From Metopolophium dirhodum (Eukaryota > Arthropoda > Insecta > Hemiptera > Aphididae): a stretch of DNA of 64,000 nucleotides. Made by a program: the position numbers and the translations under genes. The notes beneath the pieces were generated by a model, which ran no database searches, was not told the DNA's origin, and was given only the letters and a program-made list of their open reading frames with translations. The DNA is taken from NCBI RefSeq assembly GCF_019925205.1, contig NC_083567.1, positions 18,228,001 to 18,292,000 of the forward strand, given 5' to 3'. Within the stretch, counting starts at the first letter, position 1. Each line of letters starts with the position of its first letter. Shown one piece after another: positions 13,277 to 25,400 of this stretch.

Positions 13277-14881
13277 ATGTAAGGGGATGTCGTTCAGCTG
13301 TACAGTAGGTTACAAGTGGGTTACTTTAACGGATGGTATTAAATTTGAATTCAATGATATAATATCATTGTATACGATTCTGAGCGGAGATGGTTTGTAA
13401 GTTTAGGATATTTTATATTATATTTATTTTTATTATTAATAGAGCAGCCGGTGGTAACTTCAAACTTGAATTAATATTATTTGCATATTATCATATTTCA
13501 ATATTTGTAAATAATAATATACTTGAGAAATTTCAAGTACCCACGAATAATATTTTTAAATTACAACAAAATAACTAAAATTGTTATTCTTGGTTACCTA
13601 TTTAATATTTATTTTCGTCCAAATTCGAACATAAAATAACTATTAAAAAAAATGTCTTTACATTTTTATATTTTTGGTTACGGAAGAACCTACTTACGTG
13701 GTAGCTACCTTCTTTTAAAAGATCGGATACTTAGCTACATTAGTTGAACATTTTATACATTTTTAACTAAAAAATCATTTTAAATTATAAATTTGATAAA
13801 TGTTGTCAAAAATTGAAGTTGAAATGCTTATACAAAAAAATTGTGCATATTTGTTTTTAATATCTTTCAACTGCAATTGTAAGAATATATCAAAAGCTTT
13901 GTTCTCAATATTTACGCTTTTACACCTCATAAATAAAATGTATATTAAAATAACATTTTTTTTATTAAAAATACATATAATTACAATCTATACACATTTG
14001 GTACAATAAATAATTTTGATTAAAGATAATATAGCTAGCGAGACCAACAGATATTGGAAGGGCACTCAGTAGTGCTACCCGAAAATAACATTTATAGAAA
14101 GAAAAACTAAAAAAATTTAAAATTCAAATGTCCGTAAATATCTCAAAAAGATGCAAAATATTTTGAAAATGTTATCAAGTATATTGATTAAATGAACATA
14201 TGGTGTAAATTTCAAGTATCTACATTTATTTGTTAAGGAATTAAGAAATCTTGTATACAATATTCAAATCATAGATGTAAAAATAAAATTTTCATGAATT
14301 TCTAACTCAAATAATTTGCACGTTTTCATGATTTTTTTCAAAATTCTAAATTTAAACTTGAAATGCTTAAAAAAAAAATATTGTAACTAGGTATGTATTT
14401 GTAATATTTTTCAACTGCCACCGTATCAATATATTAGGAGTCTTAAATAAATGTACCAACTTTTTGACACACTGAATAAATTTGTTTTGATATTTATAGA
14501 AAATAAACTAAAAACATTAGAAACTGAAAATCTTCTAACATTTATTGATGTAGAAAAAATGCTAATATTAAAATTCATTGAAAATTTCATGTATGTACTG
14601 CAATTTGTTTTAGAGTTACACCAAAAACCAAAACTGATTTTGCGTAAAAGTTCCCGTTTTTTTTTTTTTTAAGTTTTTACCGGTGCTTTTGAAAACTAAT
14701 GGAATTTTATTACTTTTGACCAATCAAAGTATCAACTTGATTTATTTTTCTATCAAAAAAGATGCTGTTGAAGAATGTTTAAGAATTTTTACTGTCCTTA
14801 AAGGTAACGACGAATACAAACATTTTAAATAAAAAAATTTAAAAAAACACAATATTGTAAAACCAATACATTTTATCGCTC
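13277..14881 (-). repeat. Interspersed repeat, copy 2 (inverted)
   Basis: Reverse-oriented relative of 741-1808, entering at 'ggggatgtcgttcagctg' and leaving at 'gctctgctcagaatct'. The host sequence 'aaaatgtaa' flanks both ends. It splits another copy of the ~670-bp unit (remnant near 13220-13276, resuming at 14882). Open frames at 13390, 13800 and 14451 lie inside the repeat and have no counterpart in copy 1. Confidence 0.6.
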
Positions 14882-15610
14882 TGCTCAGAATCTAAAATGT
14901 AACAATAATAATAAATTTGTAATGTCGTATAACGACTTGGCATTTGGCAATGGGATGTAATTTTTAAATCTTATGCTAAAATAAAATCGCTGGGAAAAAT
15001 ATTCCCACGAAACCAGAACAAATTGTATTTTTATGGTACAGATTTAAAAAATATTTTTAATTGTATTATCATAATATTGTGATCATTTTTAATTTTAATT
15101 TAATGACATCGTATTTATTTCATTTTGCGTAATGGATTGTTTAATTATATTCCTTATATTTTGTTAATGTTAGGTGAATGTTATGGTATTTTTTTTCTTT
15201 ATTTATTTTATATTTTAATTGTGTTTTAAAATGTCAACCATTTTTGTCATGTATAACATCATTATAACGTTCAAAAGCCTTGAATTTAAAATGAAAGGTT
15301 TTTATTACGGAAAAATGATTATAATAAGAACTAAAATAATAAATAATAATAATAATACGAAATATAAAAGAATTTAGACGAACGTTATCTACCTGGCCTG
15401 GCACTTAAAAAAGTATTAAAACTAGATAAATATTATGGAAAAAATTAATGTTCAAATTGTATTATCTAAAAACAAAATTAACGATAATATTCAAAATTTA
15501 ACAATAATAATTATTTGATAATGCCGTAAAATGCCTGGGCATTTGGCAATAAGATAAAATTCTTAAATCTTTTGCTAAATTAAAAGTAAATCACTGAGAA
15601 AAATTTCAAA
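14882..15610 (+). repeat. Further copies of the ~670-bp unit
   Basis: Two partial copies (about 14882-15355 and 15370-15610) match the 367-3175 array through 'acgacttggcatttggcaat', 'ttcattttgcgtaatgg' and 'ttatctacct'. They precede the second copy of the segmental duplication just as the first array precedes the first copy, so the array is part of the duplicated block. Confidence 0.65.
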
Positions 15611-18600
15611 AATTAGTACCTTACACTGATTATCAAAAATGTATTACCATTACTTCTGCAACCATAACAACAAAGTACTTTGAATAACTTATCGAAGAAA
15701 CTTGGTTTCTTTATAACCACTTCTTCACTAGAATCATCATAATTTCCATTCACTAAAAACACAATTTTATGTTTAGGTTAGTTTCTCTCAAATACAAACA
15801 GTATAAAGTTTAAATACACATGCATTATTGGCTGATAAGCAATTTCAGCTTGTGAATGTTTATTTGTCTAGACTTAATTTTTACCATTTTAACAGTTGGA
15901 TGAGGTAAGTAGGAACTTTTTTAATCAGTTAATCTTTTCAAGTAGTATTCAACAATATACACATATTAATTATAGGTACCTATATTTTAATATACTTTGA
16001 CAGATTCAATTGGATAATAAAATAATAATAATTCAATATTTATTTAAAAATCAACATATAATATATTTTATTTATAATAGGTATATTAGCAGTTAGCTAA
16101 TATTGTTTCCCTATTCTAGGTTGTTCAGATCACCAACGATTGTTTTTGTACACCTAGTAAACACTAGGTATATGAAGCGTCTACTGTATTTTTTTTTATC
16201 TTATAAACGTCATACAATTAACTAATTAATATGAATGAGTAATATATTATAATATATAACTACTTTAAAATTAAAAAAATTATAACACAGTTAAGTCTCG
16301 ATAACTCGAAGCCGAAACAAGATGAAAAATTGGTCGGGATAATTTGTATTATTTAAGATACCTAACTCAAATATGATCTAATCTAACCTCGAGGGGAGTA
16401 AAACAAAATCAATTTGTGAAGTTTTTCGAGTTATCGCTACTCTACTATATTATCTTTACCTTGTGAATTATGGAACAAAATCATTCCGATGCATAGTACT
16501 ATAATAAGTATGATATTAGACTTAAATAACGTCGAAGCCATTCTTTGAGAAAACTTACAGGTTTTTCACAGTAGGTATACTTCTTACGACTTTTAGTGAT
16601 AGACAATAATTAGAACGAGAACCACCGATTTTTGTAAGAATTTTCGTTTATTCAGTTTTTGTAGCTACCTACTGTTGATATTGTACTATGTTTTCAACGC
16701 AGCTGGTTCTAGTTGCGACAAAATGTATATTGTGCCATTTATTTGCCTTAGATCACAATATAGGGTGTAAACAAAATATGTTGACTTAATATTTGGCCCG
16801 TTGAAGAATTTTCACCGAGACAGATTGTAGCACTCCAATACGATATTACGCAAATAACAATATGGCCTTGACCAGAGGTCGGACTTAGACAAACTTCTTA
16901 GGAATTTTATTTGGCCCTCGAATAAAATTAAAAAATTGAATAATACAAATCTATAAAAACTAATATGTACTGGAAACGTCAAGTTAAAACGTGTGGAAAC
17001 ATTACAAAGTTATCTTTGTTGATAAAAACTGGTATATCTTCCATTAAGTTTCGTTTAACACCATATTGTAAAAGAAACGAAGTATTATTTAATATTACTG
17101 AATTAATTGTGTATGGTGTGATAGTCAAGTATGATCAGAAATCTGTTGGCTTGTCGATGCGTTCGTTCTGCTTCAACCCTCTTCCAATGATTGAACTCTT
17201 TTCACAAAGTCCTTGACAGCATCTTAGTTCTCGTTGTTATTCAGCATTAGGTTTATCACAGTCTCTGGTTGTAGTACGCCTTCCAACTTAACTTTTAGTT
17301 ATCTTCTCTGAATCCACCAACAGTCTTAGGTAAAAATTATTATTTATTATCTAGATACTTTGTATTTAAATAATATTCATCTGTTTTTACTAAAAACGTT
17401 CTATCAGAACATTATCCAACTGGCCTATTTTTATTAGTAGGTAGTATAGATACAGAATATTACCATATTACTATATGTACCTACCTATTAACTATTATAG
17501 TTACTTTATGATCAGTTAATAAACAAATACATTAATTTGCAACAAATCTCTTATAATTGTAATGCTTATCAGTATTGCCAGTTTCTAATTTTGTCTCTTT
17601 GGCGTTGAAAATAATTTATTTCAATGGATTTAAATCAGTTAATGGATACGTTAAATGAATCACCCTGTATGTGTGTGACAGCAGCGTAAAGTTTGTGAGT
17701 TATTCTTTTCAATTTTTTAGTAGTTTTATTCTTTAGAGAATAATAAAAAAATAGATTTTATTTATTTCATTGTGGTCTAGAAAAATTAAAGTTCATAGAA
17801 TTTAACAAAACTTTGCAGAGCATAATTAACTTTAAAATCTGTTGCTGTTCCTGTGTTATTTCAAAGCAGTTTAATAAAATAGTGGAAACGTTTACAAACA
17901 CAGAAATTATAAAACAAATTCACTCGTTTTAAATTTGTTCTTTTCGAACGCAATGATTATCAACGTTTTAGAATATAATGTATAGGTATTACTCGTATTA
18001 GATAGTGTAGATATACACTTGTTATAACATTTAATTCGAAACAATGGACTCACAATTACCATTCTATATACTTAAGAATAATATACTATTATTGTAATGT
18101 TGGTTTTGAAATGCGCAATCATTAGGCAAAATATGTATACAACATAACTACAATAATATTATAAGCACAATATTATTTAAGTAACGGTATACATATGTGT
18201 AACTGTCTGCTTAGCACGACGTATCATTTTTATTTTCATAAGACAGTCCTCCAAATTGGGGGTGGTGGGAGACGTAGGGGGAAGAAGCTCCCCTTCAATT
18301 ATTTGAGAGCACCCTTTTTGATTATTTTCATTAGAACAGGGGAACGGCACATTTTATTTTATTTAAATTATACTTAAATGTTATAATTTTTATTTCGTGA
18401 AGTTGTTCCAATTCAAGAACAAAATATTAAAAATTAAAATTACCTTTAATGTTCTTTTTTTTGTGATAATTGATAATTTATATCACAGATTTCAATATAG
18501 GAGTAAAGAAGTCTGTGAATTTTATAGTCCGTTAATCTTCGTATCGCTGCCTATTACAATTAATGGTTGATTTTTTCTTGTTGTGTTGGCTGAGATTAAT

Positions 18601-19660
18601 CATTGTAAGGTACGCTAATGTTTTTTAAGCCTAGGAGTCCCCTTTCTATAATTTTTCTAATTTGAGCGCACTGTTCATAACGTTTTAAAAGGCTTCATAT
18701 GTATTATTTCTACAAGCAATATCAGAATATGACCAGTACATAATAATTGAGTCCAGGGTATAACTTAAAACTATACCAATGAATCAATAATTGATTGTAT
18801 GACTGTAAAAAATGTCAAATGTGCTTGCCCAGTCTCAGACGTTACAACTTTACTATACTTATACGCTCACGAAACAGATTATTATTATTATTATATTTGA
18901 ATCCAGTTATTTTGTTTTTGTATGAAAAATGCATGTTGGCAAAATGGCTAATATAATAATTACAATTAATTTCCTTGGTGGCTTAATAAATATACCTAAA
19001 ACAATGTAGGAGTGATAATTTAATACGGTTCATGATATTTTTTAATAAATATTTTCAACTAATATTTTTAGTTATAATTAATTCTCTATAATCTGCTATA
19101 ATATTGTTAGGCATTTTTAAATTTTCCAATAACGACAATCATTATATTATAATAACAAAGGATATTATACTACAGTATTTGTTGATTATTAAAGGAAGCT
19201 CGTCCTATTTTTATGTTAAAATTATGCATACACTCAAATTCTGACTGTTGGAATTTTTAAGTAAAGTTAAAGACGATATTTTAAAATACTTATATTATTC
19301 AATATAAAGAGTATCATTTATCTAACTTTAGTTTTCTGAATGAGAATGATTTTATTGAAAATATTAACTGTAGTCAAAATTTGAACGAAAAGTTTCTAAG
19401 TTATTATACTTGGAACATTAAAATATGATAATACTCTATTAAATGGATATTGTTTACCTATTTTTGTTTTGAAAATAATTAGTACAAAATTATTTTCCAA
19501 CATTAAAAAATGTCTGTATATACCTAACCAAGTAGTAATTTACTATCAACTAATATTTTGTATTGCATGCTTAATTATAATTACCAATAGTGTATCAATT
19601 TGTTAAGTACCTACTTTATCAATAGACAATATTGTATATTATGATATAAAAAGTATAAAA
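15611..19660 (+). repeat. Segmental duplication, copy 2
   Basis: Same-orientation relative of 3180-6230, longer because of internal insertions (for example about 16760-16900 and 17100-17950). Short frames at 16965-17216 and 18195-18377 are not shared with copy 1 and are not called. No exon of a recognisable protein was found in either copy. Confidence 0.65.
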
Positions 19661-20875
19661 ACCTTTCGTTCAAATTTCGATTACAATACGTCAACATTAT
19701 CAAACAAATTGTCTGCTTCACAATTCGCAAAACATGCTGAATTATATTATATTTAAATTTTAAATTCTCTTCTCCGTAAACTTACACTTATCTATATTTT
19801 TAAATTCTGTATCATAGTCATATGTCCTCAGTTCCTCACAGTAATTTGATAATGCATTATACAATTGCAGTTTTATATCATAGATAATTATTTAATAATT
19901 GTTGACATTTTTATTACAAGCATTCAATATTTCGGACACTCATTTTTTAACCGAAGTCAACATTTAAAAAATATCTATATTAGTTTTTATGGGACTGAAG
20001 AGATAATTAGTTTACATTATTTTACTATCTAATTTTTATGTAAACCAACTCAAAAGTAGAAATGGAATTTAAATTGTTTGGTATGAATTTCAACAGTTTC
20101 AGTTTTTTTAGTGGTTTGTTAAATTTGTATCCTTCTTTTATATTTTATGTATTTGTATTTGTAAAAAGCAATATTCTCTGATTGAAGTTTGTGACCTAAA
20201 AAAACAAAAACGCACATATGCTTCATTTTTTACATGTAAGACTTGGTAGCAGAATATGTTTATTTAACACTGTTTGTTTAAAACGAATAAATATGTTTCT
20301 GTTACCGCACAGCTGGTATAAAAGACAATTGAGGTAAAAGACAATTCCAAAAGGTGTTTTTGCCAAAAATCGAAAAATGAGTTACACATCAAATTAAATT
20401 AAAAAAATGGTGGGGAATCGATTAAAACCATCACTACTGTCATTGCCGAAAATTTGTCAAAACGTTCTATCTAACAATTTGTCCAAAGTGTTGTATTGCC
20501 CATGGTATTTTAAAAATCAGACCATAGAAATATCTCAAACTGAACTATTTTCATGATTATTTTCAAAATTTACTATATCCAAAGTTCGTCATTACGTACT
20601 ATCGGCCATGTTAAAATGGAAATTTAGTACATTGATTATATTCAAAACGCACTAATTCCATATAATATTACAAAATTACACATTAAGTTTATTTTGAATT
20701 ATAATTTTATATTTATTCTAAATTCATATTATTACTGTAACTGTGCGGATTTATATTTATATATAATAGTGATTAAAACAACCTATAACGGTTAAAAAAA
20801 AAAGTTTCTAATTTCAATACAATATATCATCAAATTCGCTCCAAAACTTGCTTAACACCTGTGATACGAATTCAA
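19661..20875. other. AT-rich intergenic, nothing recognised
   Basis: No long open frame. Near 20315 there is 'ggtataaaagacaattgagg' with a second 'taaaagacaattcc' close by, possibly an old transposon edge, which I cannot classify. Confidence 0.5.
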
Positions 20876-21719
20876 ATGGTTAATAATCGTGGACCCCGTG
20901 CTGTTTGTACGTATGATTTAACTCTAAAGTATCAAAGTTATACCAAGTGTGTCGTTTTTACTTAATATAATCAATTTATACAAAATCCTATCCTAACCTA
21001 GCCGTACTAAAATCCGATGAATGAAAAAAAAAAACAAATTTAACCCTTTGTAAATATTAACCTATCTTCTTCAAGGAGGTCTAATCTACGAACTAACTAT
21101 ATAAATGCACAGACTATAACTATACAGACTAAACTCTGGAACTACTTATCAGATCTTATATAGTTATATGTATATTGACAAAAAACAATAATACAAATCA
21201 ACAAATATGCCCGATTAACCAATAGCAACCAATATATAAGATGTTATACACAGATGGATTTTTCTAAAATTTTCTTTTATATAAACCTTCTTCGTGAAAT
21301 GCTCTTTCGATTAAAAAAAAAAAATCAAGACATTTCTAATATATACAAGAAGACCTGATAAGTAGTTCCAGAGTTTAGTCTGTATAGTTATATTCTGTGT
21401 ATTTATAAAGTTAGATATACATAAATTAATGTTTGTGGGTAGATTGGACCTCTGGGAAGAAGATAGGTTAATATTTACAAAGGGTTAAATTTGTTTTTTA
21501 TTTCATTCATCGGATTTTAGTACGGCTAGGTTAGGATAGGATTTTGTATAAATTGATTATATTAAGTAAAAACGACAAACTTGGTATAACTTTGATACTT
21601 TAGAGTTAAATCATACGTACAAACAGCATATTAGTACGGTTAGGTTAGAATAGGATTTTGTATAAATTGATTATATTAAGTAAAAACGACAAACTTGGCA
21701 TAACTTTAATACGTTAGAG
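20876..21719. mobile_element. Helitron-derived DNA in inverted arrangement
   Basis: About 20876-21180 is the reverse complement of about 21335-21640, with a spacer near 155 bp. The right arm contains 'gtagattggacctctggg', 'attcatcggattttagta' and 'actttgatactttagagtt', all shared with the 3' half of the Helitron at 31070-31473. A further partial direct copy fills 21635-21719. The same family resumes at 46068, so this is the DNA into which the hAT at 21720 inserted. Confidence 0.7.
21712..21719 (+). repeat. hAT target-site duplication, left
   Basis: CGTTAGAG here pairs with CTTTAGAG at 46068-46075, one mismatch in eight. Related Helitron copies in the window read CTTTAGAG at this point, so the right copy is ancestral. 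Confidence 0.75.
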
Positions 21720-21876
21720 CAGGGGTCTTCAACCCACGGCCCGCCCTATAATAATATGCGGCCCGCGATCACAATTTAACATGTACATTTTCTAGTTCAA
21801 TAAAATTATAACAGTTAAGCTATCGCTATCGGAAATACGCGATAAGATAAATTGAATTGCCTACCAAGATATAATT

Positions 21877-21882
21877 ATTATT
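21877..21882 (+). repeat. Polinton target-site duplication, left
   Basis: ATTATT immediately outside the AG end of the element. The identical ATTATT is at 41692-41697, directly after the CT end. Six base pairs is the usual Polinton duplication length. Confidence 0.85.
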
Positions 21883-21989
21883 AGAAGGGTGAAAAGGCCG
21901 ACTCCGGATACCCCCCGCTTCACCACCCCCCCCGCCTATACTGCGCTTGATCGCGCTTGATAACCCCCCGCCTCACCTCCAAACCATAC

Positions 21990-22765
21990 CACGCCAACGT
22001 TGGCCACGCTTGATAACCCCCCGCCACACCTCCTACCATCACATACATCATCACCACCCCACCCCGCCCATATCTCGACAACGTTGGCCACGCTTGATAA
22101 CCCCCTGCCTCACCTCCTACCAATACATACGTCATCGCCACTCCACCCCGCCCGTACCTCGGCAACGTTGACCGCGCTTGATAACCCCCTGCCTCACCTC
22201 CTACCAATACATACGTCATCGCCACTCCACCCCGCCCGTACCTCGGCAACGTTGACCGCGCTTGATAACCCCCCGCCTCACCTCCTACCAATACATACGT
22301 CATCACCACTCCACCCCGCCCGTACCTCGGCAACGTTGACCGCGCTTGATAACCCCCCGCCTCACCTCCTACCATCACATACATCATCACCCCCCACCCC
22401 GCCCATATCTCGGCAACGTTGGCCGCGCTTGATAACCCCCCGCCTCACCTCCTACCAATACCTCGGCGGCCGCGCCTGATAACCCCCCGCAACACCTCCT
22501 ACCATCACATACATCATCACCACCCCACCACGCCCATATCTCGGCAACGTTGGCTGCGCTTGATAACCCCCCGCCTCACCACCTACCAACACATACATCA
22601 TCACCACCCCACCCCGCCCATATCTCGGTAACGTTGATCGCGGTGAATAGCCCTCCGCCTCACCTCCTACCATAACATACATCATCACCACTCCACCCCG
22701 CCCATATCTCGGTAGCGTTGATCGCGGTGGATAACCCCCCGCCTCACCCCGACACATCACCACAC
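21990..22765 (+). repeat. 84-bp GC-rich minisatellite, about 9 units
   Basis: Units of 84 bp contain 'cgcttgataaccccc', 'gcctcacctcctacca', 'atacatcatc' and 'ccccgcccatatctcgg'. Because 84 is a multiple of three, frames stay open on both strands through many units (for example 22000-22479 and 21920-22390). The translations are pure 28-residue repeats and are not counted as genes. Confidence 0.9.
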
Positions 22766-23107
22766 CAACCGCCCATTAGACGCTCACCGCGCGGCGGCCG
22801 CCCCCTCCGTGACGCGCTCTGTCCGTGACGCGGACGGACTCATCGGCCGACGTCCGCTCGACCCGTATATCACCGACGGTGGCGCCATCTATCCGATAAT
22901 CGGGTGGACGCGGTTTTTCGAATTTTATCATATATACAATATACATACAATGTATGTCATACATACATACATACAAGCAGGATACCAAGTAAAATATTAA
23001 CACGATTTAATTGTTTAATATAATTTGTTGTTTATTCAATACAAATATCATATATACATATATAAAATAGGTTATTGTGTTATAATGAACATGGGTGGTG
23101 CTAAAGA

Positions 23108-23587
23108 TCACCCGACAAAATCGTACGATTCAGATTTACATAAATGGGCTCGACTATTACTATTATCACGATTATTACCAACATCATACGGTTCTGATTT
23201 ACATCTATAGTCTCGAAGGCCGTCATTATTACTACGCTTGTTATTAAGTTCATTTTTTACATTTTCAATAAATTCCATGCCTTTATATAATAATACAAAT
23301 ACACATTTAGGGTTGTGCACGGCGTGTTGCTGCCAAACTTCATCATTTTCCTCCCATTGACCCAACAATAAGCCACAGTAGTGACATTGAACCAAGTCGC
23401 CCGTTCCGGTGTAAGTGAATCCGCATTCAGCCAGCGAATATTTATCTTGACGCGATCGAGGCGCGTGCGAATCGAATGTTTTCAGTCTCGATAAAAAGCT
23501 TGTATACTGAGGATATTCTGGATCTGAGTTCTCGTGTACTAAAAGCACTAGTGATCGGGCACCGGTGGTACATTTTAATAGATTCAT
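23108..23587 (-). CDS. BIR-domain (IAP-like) protein, left TIR copy
   Basis: Protein of 159 residues with one BIR zinc-binding domain at about 33-98. It has the C-x2-C-x16-H-x6-C ligand pattern (C68, C71, H88, C95) and a C-G-F turn at 55-57. There is no RING, CARD or UBA domain, so it is not an E3-type IAP. BIR domains bind and restrain caspases or bind other proteins; an anti-apoptotic role here is inference. The last 35 residues hold two similar motifs (CKSEPYD, CKSESYD) that I do not recognise. The gene lies wholly inside the left inverted repeat, reads toward the element end, and an AATAAA follows the stop. Its translation is identical to that of the copy at 40153-40632. Confidence 0.9.
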   Translation of the reverse strand: MNLLKCTTGARSLVLLVHENSDPEYPQYTSFLSRLKTFDSHAPRSRQDKYSLAECGFTYTGTGDLVQCHYCGLLLGQWEENDEVWQQHAVHNPKCVFVLLYKGMEFIENVKNELNNKRSNNDGLRDYRCKSEPYDVGNNRDNSNSRAHLCKSESYDFVG

Positions 23588-24015
23588 TGCAAATGAAACG
23601 TATGAAAATATATTAAATCGTAAATAATATGTTCTAGCTGTTAACGTTTAAACGTGAATAAGACACTTCTAGCCAGTGTAACCGTCTGTAAGCAACTGTC
23701 GGTTATACAGTGATAGCTTAAGCTAGCGGGCACTGTAAGTTATATGCAGATAATAATAATATAAATTAAAATATTTGAACGGTGATACAATATTTTGTTA
23801 TCCCCCCAGTTATCAGATAACAGTCTTGACCGTCGTAGACAGATTTGCGGCATATTATTACCACCGCTAGTATCGTTATCGTTGTCAACACATGTCTCGC
23901 TATGTACATATTGTTAGCGTTAATTATAAAATGTATTATGTCCCGGTGCCGCTGAGCACTAGCGGTCGAATATTTCTACAGTCTTTATACATAACGTCGG
24001 ATACCCCCCACACAC

Positions 24016-24112
24016 ACATACTTACATACATACATACGTACATACATACATACATACATACATACATACATACATACATACATACATACATACATACATA
24101 CATACATACAAA
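24016..24112. repeat. (CATA)n microsatellite
   Basis: Nearly uninterrupted CATA repeats, about 23 units, just inside the left inverted repeat. Open frames on both strands through it (HTYI or MYVC repeats) are artefacts. Confidence 0.95.
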
Positions 24113-24811
24113 AATAGTATACAGTTTTCTTATTATATAATTACATACGAAAAAACTAATCGCTAAATCAAACGTTGTACACAAAATATACACGTAAAAA
24201 TATAGAGATATTTATTTGCATTCACACATTCCTCACTCATATACACATAGGCTAGTTCATACATATTTATATACTTACATATTATATACATACACAAGTA
24301 GTCTATATTTGTATAATACAGGGAAATTTCTTCAGTTTAAGGGGGCATTTCTGTATGCTCTACCGTGTAACAAAATATTTTAAAAAGTATTATTACATTC
24401 ATTATAACAAACACCTAAACATACTATAAAACTTACATATTGTATTATATATATGATCATTTATTCCTATACATGGTACATATATGCAGTATTCATACAT
24501 AAATAAGATACTTTCATATTATATACACCACCACACACATCTAATCTTGTTATACAGCTTACATATCAATATAAGATACTTAGTTAAAGAATATACATTA
24601 TTACATGTAGACACACTCACACATAAAAGACATACTTACAAAATACTAAGTCGAATTTACATAGATGCATTTAAACACTCTAATACATCCACCCTAATAA
24701 GTATTTTCAAAAGTACAATATCGCTCATCAATTGGTTATACCTACTACTACAAAATTGTTATGTCTAATAATCATCTCGATAGTTAAATTTCTTTAGACG
24801 TGACCATACTA

Positions 24812-24895
24812 CAGCGCTTCCCAACCTTTTTCCCTCGCGGCACCCTAATCCCAACCCATATTTAACCGCGGCACACTTGTCACTGGCATAGAACC
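24812..24895 (+). mobile_element. Solo hAT-type terminal end
   Basis: The sequence CAGCGCTTCCCAACC, then a T-run, 'ccctcgcggcaccc' and a second 'cgcggcac' is a typical hAT end. No matching inverted end was found downstream, so this is a truncated element or a one-ended remnant within the Polinton. Confidence 0.5.
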
Positions 24896-25362
24896 TAAGC
24901 TTAAACACGCATATAGAAAAATATCTCAATTAAAATAGGTAGATCTACATATATTTTATTCAACTCAGAGGATTACCCGACAACATACACAAAATTATAT
25001 ATTTATGTCACACGATATTATAAATGTATGTAACTAGTAGGTATACTGACTAAGGAGAATAAAGGATATCGACTCTGAGTGTCTTAGACGCCGTCTTCGA
25101 GTATAGTTTGACCACTCAATGCAAAAATAAAACTATCATATTTCGACTTGACCGTTGATACAGTACATTTCATGTTAGAAACAATACAACATTTATTTTA
25201 TTATATTTGAATTAAAGACAAATATGCTTATACATCCTTACTTTTCATTTTAACCATATCCACTAGTCTATATATTATAATTACCTAAACTTGCCTTATA
25301 TTATTTCCAAAATATTCACTTTTAAGTATAGGGTTGCATAATAGATATCACACCATATAACC

Positions 25363-25400
25363 ACAGAATAGATGAAATCTATTCCATCTATTCTGTGATA
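25363..25400. repeat. Short near-perfect palindrome
   Basis: CACAGAATAGATG and CATCTATTCTGTG face each other across about ten bases that are themselves nearly self-complementary. It could form a stable hairpin. No flanking transposon signature. Confidence 0.7.

Larger units (their letters stand above)
21883..24010 (+). repeat. Polinton left terminal inverted repeat
   Basis: The outer part to about 23829 is essentially identical to the right repeat (39912-41691) apart from about two extra 84-bp minisatellite units. The inner ~175 bp (23830-24008) is only about 75-85 percent similar to 39738-39911. The repeat contains the minisatellite and a complete BIR gene. Confidence 0.9.

Noticed and set aside
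21920..22763. Long open frames on both strands in the GC-rich array, and their mirror at 40977-41638
   Set aside because: They are 28-residue translations of the 84-bp minisatellite and stay open only because the unit is a multiple of three.
23892..24193. HTYI and MYVC repeat proteins
   Set aside because: Translations of a (CATA)n microsatellite.
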